A stretch of DNA of 40,467 bases from an uncultured Collinsella sp. (GCA_905194675.1 CAJJTG010000019.1:1-40467), one strand, 5' to 3'; positions 26,419 through 34,574 are shown, numbered from the stretch's first letter. The notes: generated by a model from the letters alone, not told the origin. Numbers and translations: made by a program.

Positions 26419-27849
26419 TTAAGCCTCAAGGGCCTCCTCGGCTTCCTTCTCGCCCGATTCGCGATTGTCGAAGCCAAAGACCATGCAGAGGGCGAATGTC
26501 ACCGCAAAGCCAATCGCGCAGCTGATGGCGCCCGGAATGATGTCCTGGCTGAACTTGATGACGTTCATCCACGGGAAGCCGACTCCCGAGAAGACGAAGA
26601 TGCGCGCGTTGAGCAGACCGCATGCAAGGCCGCCGGCCGCGCCGCCGATCATCGACCAAGCGAGCGCCTTCTTATCGCGCAAGAGGATGCCGTAAATGAT
26701 GGGCTCGGATACGCGGCCGAGCGCATAGGTAGCGAAGGTAGTCCAACCGAGCTGACGGTTAGCCTTGCCCTTTGCACGGATGCCGTAGGCGAGCGCGACC
26801 GCAAGCGTCACGTAAACAACCACCGTCGTACCCGGAGTGCACACGGCGTCATAGCCCACCTCAAGCCAGCCGGGCATCATAGCGGTGAGAATCGGCACAT
26901 GCATGCCGGTAGCGATCACGAGGTTCCACGTCGCACCGACCACCAGACCGCACAGCGGACCGGCGTTCGCGCCGAGCCAGATGATGATATCGGCGATGAT
27001 GCCCATAATGAAGGAGACGGCGGGGCCGAAGACGCAGAGTGCAAGCGGCAGCATGATGAGCATGGTCCCCACTGGAATCACGAGGATGCGCAGCATGTCA
27101 GGGCAATGCTTCTTGATAAGCCCCTCTACGTAGGACTGAATCCACACGATGAGGATGATGGGAAGCACCGACTGTGTGTAATTCACCAGCGTCATGGGGA
27201 TGCCGTAGACGTCGAACGGAGCGCCCTCCTCGACGATAGCGAGCATGCTCGGATGAATCATAATAGCAGCCGTCATGAGCGCAAGCACAGGACTCGTCTG
27301 GAACTTCTTGGCCGCCGCATAGGCACCGAAGATCGGCAGGAAGTAATATGCCGCGTCTCCCACCAAGGAGAAGAGCCGGTACATGCTGCCCTCCGCGGCT
27401 AGAAGGCCCGCGCCTTCCGGACCAAGCAAAATGGTGAACATGCGGAAGATACCCGCGATGCAGAACACGGGCAGAATGGGAGCGATAGAGCCGCTCACCG
27501 CATCGAGAATCAGATTGCCGATGCGCTTCGGAGCGAACCGCTCCTTCCAGGGAAGCCTCTCTGCTGCGTCCAGATCTTCATCAATCGCCGTCTGGACTTC
27601 AAAGCCGCCTTCCCTGCATACCGCGTCGTAGACCTTGTCGACGGTCGGCCCGATTACGAGCTGCACCTGGCCGCCAGCGTGCACCACGCTAATCACTTCG
27701 GGAATCGCATTGAGCTTGGCGTCATCTGCAAGCCCCTCGTCCTTAAGAACGAGGCGCAGACGCGTCATGCAATGCGTCGCGCTTGAAACATTCGCCTTGC
27801 CGCCCACCTCTTCGATGATTCTTTGGGCGAGTTTTTGATAGTTAGTCAT
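26419..27849 (-). CDS. bglF: PTS beta-glucoside-specific EIIBC permease
   Basis: The 476-residue membrane protein imports and phosphorylates aryl-beta-glucosides. The EIIB domain comes first, with its phospho-cysteine in THCMTRLRLVL (C27). The EIIC domain (about 105-460) has ten or so membrane segments and typical loops (GSIAPILPVFCIAGIFRM, FSGVGFPWMNV). It ends after EIIC with a charged tail, without EIIA, so it must borrow EIIA from elsewhere, as CelB/GlvC-type and some BglF-like permeases do. Two ATGs lie in a row; I use the second (27849) for its better distance from AAGGAGG. It is preceded by a RAT-like site at 27908-27940 and lies between bglG and the GH1 enzyme, forming a self-consistent uptake and cleavage unit. 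Confidence 0.95.
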   Translation of the reverse strand: MTNYQKLAQRIIEEVGGKANVSSATHCMTRLRLVLKDEGLADDAKLNAIPEVISVVHAGGQVQLVIGPTVDKVYDAVCREGGFEVQTAIDEDLDAAERLPWKERFAPKRIGNLILDAVSGSIAPILPVFCIAGIFRMFTILLGPEGAGLLAAEGSMYRLFSLVGDAAYYFLPIFGAYAAAKKFQTSPVLALMTAAIMIHPSMLAIVEEGAPFDVYGIPMTLVNYTQSVLPIILIVWIQSYVEGLIKKHCPDMLRILVIPVGTMLIMLPLALCVFGPAVSFIMGIIADIIIWLGANAGPLCGLVVGATWNLVIATGMHVPILTAMMPGWLEVGYDAVCTPGTTVVVYVTLAVALAYGIRAKGKANRQLGWTTFATYALGRVSEPIIYGILLRDKKALAWSMIGGAAGGLACGLLNARIFVFSGVGFPWMNVIKFSQDIIPGAISCAIGFAVTFALCMVFGFDNRESGEKEAEEALEA

Positions 27850-27861
27850 CATTCCTCCTTT

Positions 27862-27894
27862 TACGCCACGAATCGTCGTGGCACGAGATGGTTC
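27862..27894 (-). repeat. Two tandem hairpins before bglF
   Basis: On the minus strand ACGAGA-ACCA-TCTCGT and GCCACGA-CGAT-TCGTGGC form two perfect hairpins between the RAT site and the bglF ribosome binding site. Neither has a T-run, so they are not ordinary terminators; a role in message processing is possible. Confidence 0.5.
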
Positions 27895-27907
27895 TCGTAC
27901 TTTCGGA

Positions 27908-27940
27908 GGTCATGCCCTGCCCTAACACAGGTTACAATCC
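27908..27940 (-). promoter_or_regulatory. RAT antiterminator site before bglF
   Basis: On the minus strand GGATTGTAAC is followed after ten bases by GGCAGGGCATGACC. This closely matches the BglG/LicT recognition site (GGATTGTTAC and GCAGGCAAAACC halves). It lies between the bglG stop and the bglF start, as in other bgl operons, although the usual overlapping terminator with T-run is not obvious here. Confidence 0.7.
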
Positions 27941-27955
27941 TTCTGGCCTGGGTTG

Positions 27956-28810
27956 TCAGCGTCCGGCTGTGCCGGATTCCGCCTTCGTACAGATACGGTT
28001 GACATGGAGCATGAAGTAAAGCTTCTCCTCGTCGGTGAGCTCCGTATGCCATTCCCGCTTCATATAGGTACAGATGTGGTCGATGCATTGCGCAAGCTCG
28101 GGAAACTCCTCGCGCGAATTCGCATAAAGCGGCAAATTGGCGCTGCTGAGGCTATCGTTACCCTTGATACGCTTGAACAGATACTGCACGTGTGTCGCAA
28201 ACCGTGAGAACTCAAAAGACTCCCGATCGATGATGGTACGGAAATCGTACTCGACGATATCAGTGACATCGTTGAGCAGGCGCTCAAACGATTGGGCGCG
28301 ATCGCTTGCCACAGTAACCTCTGCCCCAGTCTTTGCATTGACCAGATTCATGGCGATGCTTGCCACCTCTTCGCGCGGCAGCTCGACGCCCAACTCCTGC
28401 CGCACGCGCGCGGTAATGTAGCGGCCGATTTTGTATTCCAGCGGATAAAGCTGCTGCACATCATAGGTAAGGGGCATATCAAAACGAATGCCCTTCCTCT
28501 GCCGCGCAATCGCAAAGGCGATATGGTCGGCCATGATGAGCACGGCGTTGGGACTGAGTTCGTAAGGCAGCTCGTTCTCTACAATATCCATGATCTTTGC
28601 CGTAAACAGCACCACATCGGCAGGAAGATCCTGCATGATACGCTGCCCCTCGGCATCGATGCTATAGAACGTGCGCTCGATATGGTCCATCGCGAGCTCC
28701 CGGGGGAAGTCACCACCGAAGCCGACACCCTTGCCGAGCGCCACGACCTCGCGACCGCGACTATCTCGACAAATCACGGCGTTATTGTTGAGCTTTCTGA
28801 TCGCCAGCAT
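27956..28810 (-). CDS. bglG: BglG/LicT-family transcriptional antiterminator
   Basis: This 284-residue RNA-binding regulator lets transcription pass terminators in the bgl operon when beta-glucosides are present. The N-terminal CAT domain (1-56) has IRKLNNNAVICRD and GKGVGF typical of RAT binding. Two PRD domains follow. PRD1 has H96 in MADHIAFAI, but its second conserved His is replaced by N155 in SIAMNLVNA. PRD2 has both, H207 and H269. In LicT, PRD1 receives inhibitory and PRD2 activating phosphorylation, so inhibition may be altered. The ATG at 28810 has GAGAGGAGG upstream and matches the family start. It heads the operon and is preceded by a terminator with an overlapping RAT-like stem, so it likely controls its own expression too. 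Confidence 0.94.
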   Translation of the reverse strand: MLAIRKLNNNAVICRDSRGREVVALGKGVGFGGDFPRELAMDHIERTFYSIDAEGQRIMQDLPADVVLFTAKIMDIVENELPYELSPNAVLIMADHIAFAIARQRKGIRFDMPLTYDVQQLYPLEYKIGRYITARVRQELGVELPREEVASIAMNLVNAKTGAEVTVASDRAQSFERLLNDVTDIVEYDFRTIIDRESFEFSRFATHVQYLFKRIKGNDSLSSANLPLYANSREEFPELAQCIDHICTYMKREWHTELTDEEKLYFMLHVNRICTKAESGTAGR

Positions 28811-28857
28811 ATCGATGTACCTCCTCTCTTGATGATAGGGCACTCATTCGGAGCTGA

Positions 28858-28915
28858 ACAAAAAGGGCATGACCTCGGCAGAAAGCAGCACCCTACTTGC
28901 CTACGGTCATGCCCT
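28858..28915 (-). terminator. Leader terminator of the bgl operon
   Basis: On the minus strand AGGGCATGACC and GGTCATGCCCT pair perfectly over 11 bases around a 30-base loop, followed by TTTTTG. It lies upstream of bglG and its 5' arm is also part of the RAT-like stem at 28905-28927. Confidence 0.85.
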
Positions 28916-28927
28916 AAAGTGACACCC
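28905..28927 (-). promoter_or_regulatory. RAT-like antiterminator in the bglG leader
   Basis: On the minus strand GGGTGTCAC followed by GGGCATGACC resembles a degenerate RAT (the 3' half equals that of the bglF-proximal site). Its hairpin and the terminator use the same bases, so they exclude each other, the mechanism known for LicT/BglG control. A TATATT at about 28930-28935 may be the -10 of the operon. Confidence 0.6.
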
Positions 28928-28935
28928 GAATATAT

Positions 28936-29043
28936 GTGCAATTGAATAACGAACGGAATCCGGATGGCCATGCTCCCCAAAGGGATAACAACCCATCACA
29001 TGTATTTATAGGCCCACCCGAGATGAACGTCAAGTGTAAATTT
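28936..29043. other. Intergenic DNA upstream of the bgl leader
   Basis: No gene, hairpin or RNA recognised; part of the roughly 400-base gene-free stretch between the bgl operon and the addA 3' copy. Confidence 0.4.
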
Positions 29044-29092
29044 GCGTAATCCGCACCCTTGATTGGCAACTTCATCCGCGTAATCCGCACCC
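29044..29092. repeat. Direct repeat pair of 15 bases
   Basis: GCGTAATCCGCACCC occurs at 29044-29058 and again at 29078-29092, 34 bases apart in the same orientation. It is non-coding and adjacent to the long inverted repeat. Confidence 0.7.
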
Positions 29093-29107
29093 CCGACTGA
29101 TTCTGAG

Positions 29108-29170
29108 TTGCGGTGAAATAGTTCCTGCTGGAGCCAGCTGGGCCGTAAAACAGGAACTATTTCACCGCAA
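29108..29170. repeat. Long perfect inverted repeat (20-bp arms)
   Basis: ttgcggtgaaatagttcctg at 29108-29127 is the exact reverse complement of 29151-29170, with a 23-base loop. There is no T-run on either side, so it is more like a REP/MITE-type element than a terminator, though its arms start like the true addA terminator stem (GCGGTG-AA). Confidence 0.8.
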
Positions 29171-29209
29171 GTTATGGGGAGACTGGGCGTGCGGACGGCC
29201 CTGGTGAGC

Positions 29210-29339
29210 TAGAGGTTGTAGGTGACCACCTGGGACTCGGCGGGGTTGGAGGGATCGGACTGCTCCACGCGGACGAACTTGACCGTCACCGTCTTAAAGC
29301 CCGCCTTGTGCAGAACATCCGAATAGACGCGCGCCTGCA
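29210..29339 (-). pseudogene. Duplicate 3' end of addA
   Basis: This 130-base segment aligns without gaps to the true addA end at 30949-31078, with 13 mismatches by my count (90%). In the addA frame it encodes QARVYSDVLHKAGFK through VVTYNL and stop, with seven amino-acid changes from the real gene, so it derives from a different addA allele. Its 5' side is joined abruptly to the MFS gene. It cannot be translated as AddA. Confidence 0.9.
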
Positions 29340-30508
29340 TTTAAAGAAACAACGGCGGTAATTGCTATCGCGATTGCGCCAATAACACCGAGCGCTATCT
29401 GAATGGGATATAACCCCAACACATATCCAAATATGGAGAAAAACATTGCAGAAAAGAGAGCCCTTACCAGAGACGCGACGGAAAGGATCGTCGCGCGGAG
29501 ATCGTCCGCTATCGCGTCTTGGATTAAGTTTTCCGAAGTGATGTACACCACTTCTGGGAGAAAACAAAGCACCATGCTAAGGCCAAACAAACACAGCGGA
29601 TTTGAAGCGAACCACGGAAGAATCATGAAAAGACCGGCCTCGATTAGCATCGAGCCGAGCATGGTATTTCTTTTCCCGAAACGCGATGAGAAGAAATCTG
29701 CTGCAATGTAGGCCGTCGCATTTACTGCATAGGATGCACCGAAAAAGATTCCTATTATGGAGACGGGAGCATCAAATGCGTCGAATACCAACTGATTCAA
29801 GTTGTAATAACTCCCATAGAATCCATCGAGCATGCTTGTGCCGATTAGAAGAAGCAACACCGCAAAAGCGGATTCTCCAATGCTCCAGGTTTCGCGTCTG
29901 AAGATCTTGGCTACGTCAAACCTTTCCTCCCCAGAGTTTTTGGAATGGGTCGTTTCCATCCTCTCAATGGGATACAGAAGGAAAAGCTGCAGGAGATAGA
30001 AAACGGAAACGCATACGTAGAGGGCACTCCAAGATACTTGGGCAATGAATGATCCAAGTACGATTGCCACTCCCGTCGCGATTGATTGCGCGGCAAGCAG
30101 CCGAGCGTTGATGGTGAGGAAGCGCTCTCCTTGACCGGCATTTCGGGCAATTTCATATAAAAGTGCTTGTTCGGATCCCGATTGAAGGGAGTAGGCGAGT
30201 GCCTCGACAAGGGAAAGCGCGACGAGAAAGGGGCCTGAGAGCAACAGCATGCCAGCCGTATGGAAGAAAAGAAGCAGAACGCCCACTTGAATCGAGAACT
30301 TCTTTCCAAAGAAATCGCCTACCAGCCCTGTTGGCAGCTCGAGGACGACCGTTGCAATGTTGTACAGGGCTTGATAAAGCGCGATTTCCGTGACAGACAT
30401 TCCTTTATCCGCAAGGAAAAGTAGAAACACTCCCCGATTTAAAACAAATCCCGCGAGAACGAAAAAGGCGGAATAGATGTGCAGTTGCGTAGCGGCATTC
30501 TTATTCAT
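29294..30508 (-). CDS. MFS transporter with a chimeric C-terminus
   Basis: A 404-residue major facilitator protein of about 12 membrane helices, presumably an exporter or drug/metabolite transporter; the substrate is unknown. Family features include NRGVFLLFLADKGMSVTEIALYQ in helix 1-2 and the loop ELPTGLVGDFFGKK, a version of motif A. The last helix ends at ITAVVSLN. From there the frame crosses into the addA 3' copy at about 29339 and reads GARLFGCSAQGGL out of the addA frame until a stop. So its original end was lost, but the membrane part is complete and it may still work. The DNA is clearly less GC-rich than the neighbours and uses AT-ending codons, pointing to horizontal origin. The ribosome binding site is poor (GGAAGTGCCAA before the ATG). 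Confidence 0.88.
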   Translation of the reverse strand: MNKNAATQLHIYSAFFVLAGFVLNRGVFLLFLADKGMSVTEIALYQALYNIATVVLELPTGLVGDFFGKKFSIQVGVLLLFFHTAGMLLLSGPFLVALSLVEALAYSLQSGSEQALLYEIARNAGQGERFLTINARLLAAQSIATGVAIVLGSFIAQVSWSALYVCVSVFYLLQLFLLYPIERMETTHSKNSGEERFDVAKIFRRETWSIGESAFAVLLLLIGTSMLDGFYGSYYNLNQLVFDAFDAPVSIIGIFFGASYAVNATAYIAADFFSSRFGKRNTMLGSMLIEAGLFMILPWFASNPLCLFGLSMVLCFLPEVVYITSENLIQDAIADDLRATILSVASLVRALFSAMFFSIFGYVLGLYPIQIALGVIGAIAIAITAVVSLNAGARLFGCSAQGGL

Positions 30509-30594
30509 TTGGCACTTCCAACAACATTTTTTGTCGGGCTGTTCGCTACTGACTCAAAACCCGAAGCGTTCACGGTTTCCGATGAAGAGTCACC

Positions 30595-30753
30595 TTACCT
30601 TTTGCGGTATGGGCGCTTCTCGTACTTATAGCCGTTGAGCTTGTTGCGGCTGGGACACTTGCCCGTGGCGTTCTCGATATCCTGCATGATGGACCCCGCC
30701 AGAGCGTCAAAAAGCTCCTCCGGCGTCACCTCAAGCGTTTTGGTGAGCTGCAT
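30595..30753 (-). pseudogene. Truncated DUF3284-type gene, 52 residues
   Basis: The frame has a strong start (AGGAG five bases before the ATG) and begins MQLTKTLEVTPEELFDALAG, continuing to TGKCPSRNKLNGYKYEKRPY and a stop. This resembles the first half of DUF3284 proteins, which start with the same kind of helix and TGK-LxGYxY motif and are usually about 140 residues long; these often accompany beta-glucoside PTS genes. Here only the first 52 residues remain before the MFS gene. It could be a remnant cut by the same event that placed the MFS gene, or a real short form. It lies downstream of addA on the same strand, after the addA terminator. Confidence 0.55.
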
Positions 30754-30870
30754 GATAGCTCCTTATTCGTTTGAACCGTTCGGGCTATTGTACCGTCCCA
30801 GACTCTCCCATGCGTTGCGGTGCTATTTGGACGATTGAGGGCTTTATTCCGGGGCGGCCGTGTGGGTTTG

Positions 30871-30905
30871 CCCAAAGTAGCTAAAAGAGCCCCGTCCAAA
30901 AAGAC
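30871..30905 (-). repeat. Short dispersed intergenic repeat, copy 2
   Basis: The reverse complement reads GTCTTTTTGGACGGGG then CTCTTTTAGCTACTTTG, matching the element at 24764-24797. It includes the T-run of the addA terminator. Confidence 0.55.
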
Positions 30906-30937
30906 TGCGGTGGAATCGATAGGGATTCCACCGCAGG
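30895..30937 (-). terminator. Intrinsic terminator of addA
   Basis: On the minus strand TGCGGTGGAATC and GATTCCACCGCA form a 12-base-pair stem around a six-base loop, followed by GTCTTTTTGG. It lies 11 bases after the addA stop. Confidence 0.88.
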
Positions 30938-30947
30938 TTGTTGAGGG

Positions 30948-33900
30948 TTAGAGGTTGTAGGTGACCACCTGGGGCTCGCAGGGGTTGGCGGGATCGGCCT
31001 GCTCCACGCGGACGAACTTGACGGTCACGGCCTCAAAGCCCGCCTTGTGCAGAACATCAGCGTAAACGCGCGCCTGCAGGGCGTGCTTCTCCTGCAGCTG
31101 TTCCGGCGTCTCGTCCGGTGTGCCGCCCGTCTTGTAGTCGATGACCAGCGCGCGTGACGAATCCGCCGGGTTCGTCGCCAAAGCGTCGATGGCGCCCTCG
31201 GCATATGCACCGTAGCGAGCGATGTCCTCGTCCTCGCAGCCCAGCGAAAAGAACGGCACCTCGGCACGAACGCACGGCCAGGCAAGCAGCTCGGCACGGA
31301 CCGCCGACTTAAGCCAGCGGTCTAGGGCAACGTCGAAGCGTTCGTGCTGCTCCGGCGTCAGGCACCACAGGCGCGCCAGCGCATCGGCACGCGCGGCGGG
31401 CAGCTCATCGGCACCCATCTCGATCAGCCACTGGCAGGCGGCGTGGAAGGCCGAGCCCAGCGCCATGGGGTTGCCGGCGGGCTCAACGGCGGCCACGTCT
31501 GCATCCGTCATCTCGGAACCATCCGATTCCGCATCATCGCCGGCCTCGTCCATGGGCACATGCGCCTCGGCGGCTCGGTCCTCGGACTCGGCATGCAGCG
31601 CCGCGGCAATTGACGAGTAGCTGTACGAATCGCGCGCCGGATACGGGCAGGTGCCCATGCGCACGCCCACCGCCTGGGGATACACGAGCTCAAACGCATC
31701 GGGCTCGGGGTCGGCAGGACCGGGAACGGCGGCGCGGGCATCCGCACCGGCACCCTCCGGCTCCGCATCGCCGCGGACAAGCCTGCCCTCGACATCCAGC
31801 GAAGCGTTGACCTCAAACGCCTGCTCGCCAAACGTAAAGTCCGCCAGCGAGATGAGCTCGTAGTCGCCCGGCTTGGAGTTATCGAACACCAAACGGTCGC
31901 TATCGAGCTGCGGCATGTCCAGGCTGTCGGTCGGCAGGATGCGGCGCAGCACGTCGTAGGTCAGATCCGTCTCGACATCGAATGTCGGCGCGCACAGCTT
32001 ACCGCGGCTCACGCCGACATCCATCGCCAGAATGACCAGCTCGCACGCTCGCGTCATGGCGACATAGAGCAAGCGAGCCCGCTCCTCGAGCGAAAGCTGC
32101 AGGTCGTCGTTGCGCAGGCGGGCAAATGCCTCGGCGGGAGAACCCGTCGCGCAGACATCCTCCATGAGCTCCGGCGGCAACCATAGCGACGTGCCCTTAC
32201 CCTTAAACGCATGCTCAAACTGCTTTTTGACGTCATCGCCCTTTACGAACGTGCCGTCCGCGAGTTTAACGCCGTCGAAGCGTGCCGGCAGCGCCACGAC
32301 CTGCGCTCCGCCCTCGACACGCCCCATCTGAGCCGCACCCGAGGACTTACGCACGCCAAAGCACTCCGCAACCGCTACGACCGGATACTCCAGACCCTTG
32401 GACGCATGCACGGTCATGATGCGCACCGCGCCGTCGCCCTCCTCGTTGAGCGCGCCCGGGGCCTCCTTGCCCGCCAAGAAGCGGTCGAAGGCGAGCGCGA
32501 TGGAGCGCGGAGAATTGCCGAGCTCGACCTCTGCCTCGGCCACGGCGTCGAGCGCCTTGAGCACGTTGGCGGCGATGGCCTTGCCCTCGGGACCACGCTG
32601 CGCCAGACGCACGAACCAGCCGGAGGCATTGACCACGTCGCGCGCGATGGCGGCGAACGAATCGCGTCCCACGCGACGAAGCGCGTAGCGCAGCACCTCG
32701 CGGGCACGCGTCACGAGCGGCAAGTCTTGCAAACCCGGCACGTCGAAATCACTCATGATGCCCACGTCGATATTCCGGCGCGAGGTCTCCCCCGTCTCGC
32801 TATCGAGCTTGGTCGCCAGCGCCAGGAACTCCTGGGCGCCGAGCGCAAACATCGGCGAGGCGAGCAGTGGCATAAGGCCCTGCGCCGTATCGGCCGGATT
32901 GGCGAGTGCGCAGACCAGGGCACGCACCGTCTGCACCTCGGCTGCCTGGGCAAAGACCGAGCCGCCTGCGATCACGCAGTCGAGCCCCTGGTCGCGGAAG
33001 GCCTGCGCATAGACATCGGCGTTGGTCATGCGGCCCAGCAGCAGGACCATGCTGCCCTGGGGCTGGCCCGCTTTAACGAGTGCTTGGAATCGCTCCGCAA
33101 TCGCACGAGCTTTCGCCTGCGTTCGCTCCTGGGTGCTGCCGCCGGCAACGAGCAGCGCCTGGCGGCGCGATGCCTTCGCCTTGAGCTTGTCCTCGCGTTC
33201 GTCGCTCGGTTCAAGATCCAAGAACCCCTGCATCAAACCACCGGTGTCGCCGTCAAAGACGCGCGCCACATAGCGCAGCACCTCATCGTGGCTGCGGAAG
33301 TTGCGTACAAGCTTGACGAGCTCGCCGGCGGGGGCATCGGACGTGGCGACCGTCTCGGACGCCGTCGTCGAGCCCACCTTGAGCTCCTGGCGACGGAACA
33401 CCTCGACCTCGGCACCACGGAAGCGGTAGATCGACTGCTGCGCATCGCCTACGGTGCACAGTGCGCGCTCCCCCACACCCGTCAGGTAACGGATCAAATC
33501 GACCTGCATCTGGTCGGTATCCTGGAACTCATCGATCATGACCATCTTAAAGCGACCCTCATAGGCCGCTCGGATGGCGGGATAATCGCGCAGCGCCTCG
33601 TACGCCATGCGCAGCAGGTCGTTGTTATCAAGCGCGGACTGGTCAGCCTTGAGCGCGCGGTATTCCGCCTCCACAGCACGAGCAAGCCCCACCAGCGCAT
33701 CGAGCGCCGGACCGCCGCAGGCAAGCACGATATTGATAAATGCATCGGCGGCCTCGGCCTTGAGCAGCTCCACCTGCTCCTTAGGAAACGCCTTGCTCGC
33801 CCGAGGCATGCTGCACGACATCATGAGTCGCGCCGCATCCTCCATGGTTTTGCCGCTCGCCTCAAACGCGTCGATGGCATCGAGTGCCACCTGCGCTTTC

Positions 33901-34571
33901 TCGGTCGCGGCCTTGCTCGCACCCAACGCCGCGCGATAGGCGTCGGCAAGCGCAGAGGTGTCGGCCTGGCCGCGTGCCACGCACACATCGTCCATGCCGC
34001 CCGGCAGCTGGCTCGATAGCTCCAACAGGTCGCGCACCAGGCCTTTGATGGTGGTACCGGCGCCAAACGGCCCGCCCTCGCCCGCCATGGGATACCAAGC
34101 GTAGAGGGCCTTAAGCGAAGCGGCGAGCTGGGGCGCGGCATCGGGCGCCGTCGCGCGCCCCAGCACATGCTCAACAGCCTGATCCATAAGCTCATCGGTA
34201 TCGGTGAGCACCGTGAACTCGGGGTCGATGCCCAGCTCCAGCGCGTGCGCACGCAGGATACGCGAGCACATGCCGTGGATGGTCGAGATCCAAGCGTCGT
34301 CGACGGTCAGGGCCTCCTCGTCCATGCCCTCGTCGATAAGCGCACGGCGCACGCGGTCGCGAATCTCGGCCGCGGCATCTTTGGTAAAGGTAATGGCAAG
34401 CACCTGATCCAGATGCTCGACAAACGGACCGGATTCGGGCGAGAGCGCATAGACAATGCGGCGCGTGAGGGTAAAGGTCTTGCCCGAGCCGGCACCTGCC
34501 GAGACAAACAGCGGGCGGTCGAGCGTTTTGACGACTTGCAGTTGTTGCGGCATCAAAGTCGAAAGATCCAT
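30948..34571 (-). CDS. addA: AddA-type helicase/nuclease (UvrD superfamily)
   Basis: The 1207-residue subunit of the AddAB enzyme resects double-strand breaks for RecA loading. The N-terminus has VSAGAGSGKTFTLTRRI (Walker A, about 24-32), then ITFTKDAAAEIRDRV, VMIDEFQDTDQMQVDLI (motif II), GDAQQSIYRFRGAE and VMTVHASKGLEYPVV. The C-terminal nuclease motif is ALVIDYKTGGTPDE with QARVYADVLHKAG close to the end, so both activities should be intact. A low-complexity linker (DAGDDAESDGSEMTDADVAAVEP) precedes the nuclease. The start at 34571 uses AGGAGGG within the end of addB, only three bases separating the two genes, so they are co-translated. Its last 130 bases are duplicated at 29210-29339. Confidence 0.95.
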   Translation of the reverse strand: MDLSTLMPQQLQVVKTLDRPLFVSAGAGSGKTFTLTRRIVYALSPESGPFVEHLDQVLAITFTKDAAAEIRDRVRRALIDEGMDEEALTVDDAWISTIHGMCSRILRAHALELGIDPEFTVLTDTDELMDQAVEHVLGRATAPDAAPQLAASLKALYAWYPMAGEGGPFGAGTTIKGLVRDLLELSSQLPGGMDDVCVARGQADTSALADAYRAALGASKAATEKAQVALDAIDAFEASGKTMEDAARLMMSCSMPRASKAFPKEQVELLKAEAADAFINIVLACGGPALDALVGLARAVEAEYRALKADQSALDNNDLLRMAYEALRDYPAIRAAYEGRFKMVMIDEFQDTDQMQVDLIRYLTGVGERALCTVGDAQQSIYRFRGAEVEVFRRQELKVGSTTASETVATSDAPAGELVKLVRNFRSHDEVLRYVARVFDGDTGGLMQGFLDLEPSDEREDKLKAKASRRQALLVAGGSTQERTQAKARAIAERFQALVKAGQPQGSMVLLLGRMTNADVYAQAFRDQGLDCVIAGGSVFAQAAEVQTVRALVCALANPADTAQGLMPLLASPMFALGAQEFLALATKLDSETGETSRRNIDVGIMSDFDVPGLQDLPLVTRAREVLRYALRRVGRDSFAAIARDVVNASGWFVRLAQRGPEGKAIAANVLKALDAVAEAEVELGNSPRSIALAFDRFLAGKEAPGALNEEGDGAVRIMTVHASKGLEYPVVAVAECFGVRKSSGAAQMGRVEGGAQVVALPARFDGVKLADGTFVKGDDVKKQFEHAFKGKGTSLWLPPELMEDVCATGSPAEAFARLRNDDLQLSLEERARLLYVAMTRACELVILAMDVGVSRGKLCAPTFDVETDLTYDVLRRILPTDSLDMPQLDSDRLVFDNSKPGDYELISLADFTFGEQAFEVNASLDVEGRLVRGDAEPEGAGADARAAVPGPADPEPDAFELVYPQAVGVRMGTCPYPARDSYSYSSIAAALHAESEDRAAEAHVPMDEAGDDAESDGSEMTDADVAAVEPAGNPMALGSAFHAACQWLIEMGADELPAARADALARLWCLTPEQHERFDVALDRWLKSAVRAELLAWPCVRAEVPFFSLGCEDEDIARYGAYAEGAIDALATNPADSSRALVIDYKTGGTPDETPEQLQEKHALQARVYADVLHKAGFEAVTVKFVRVEQADPANPCEPQVVTYNL

Positions 34572-34574
34572 GGT

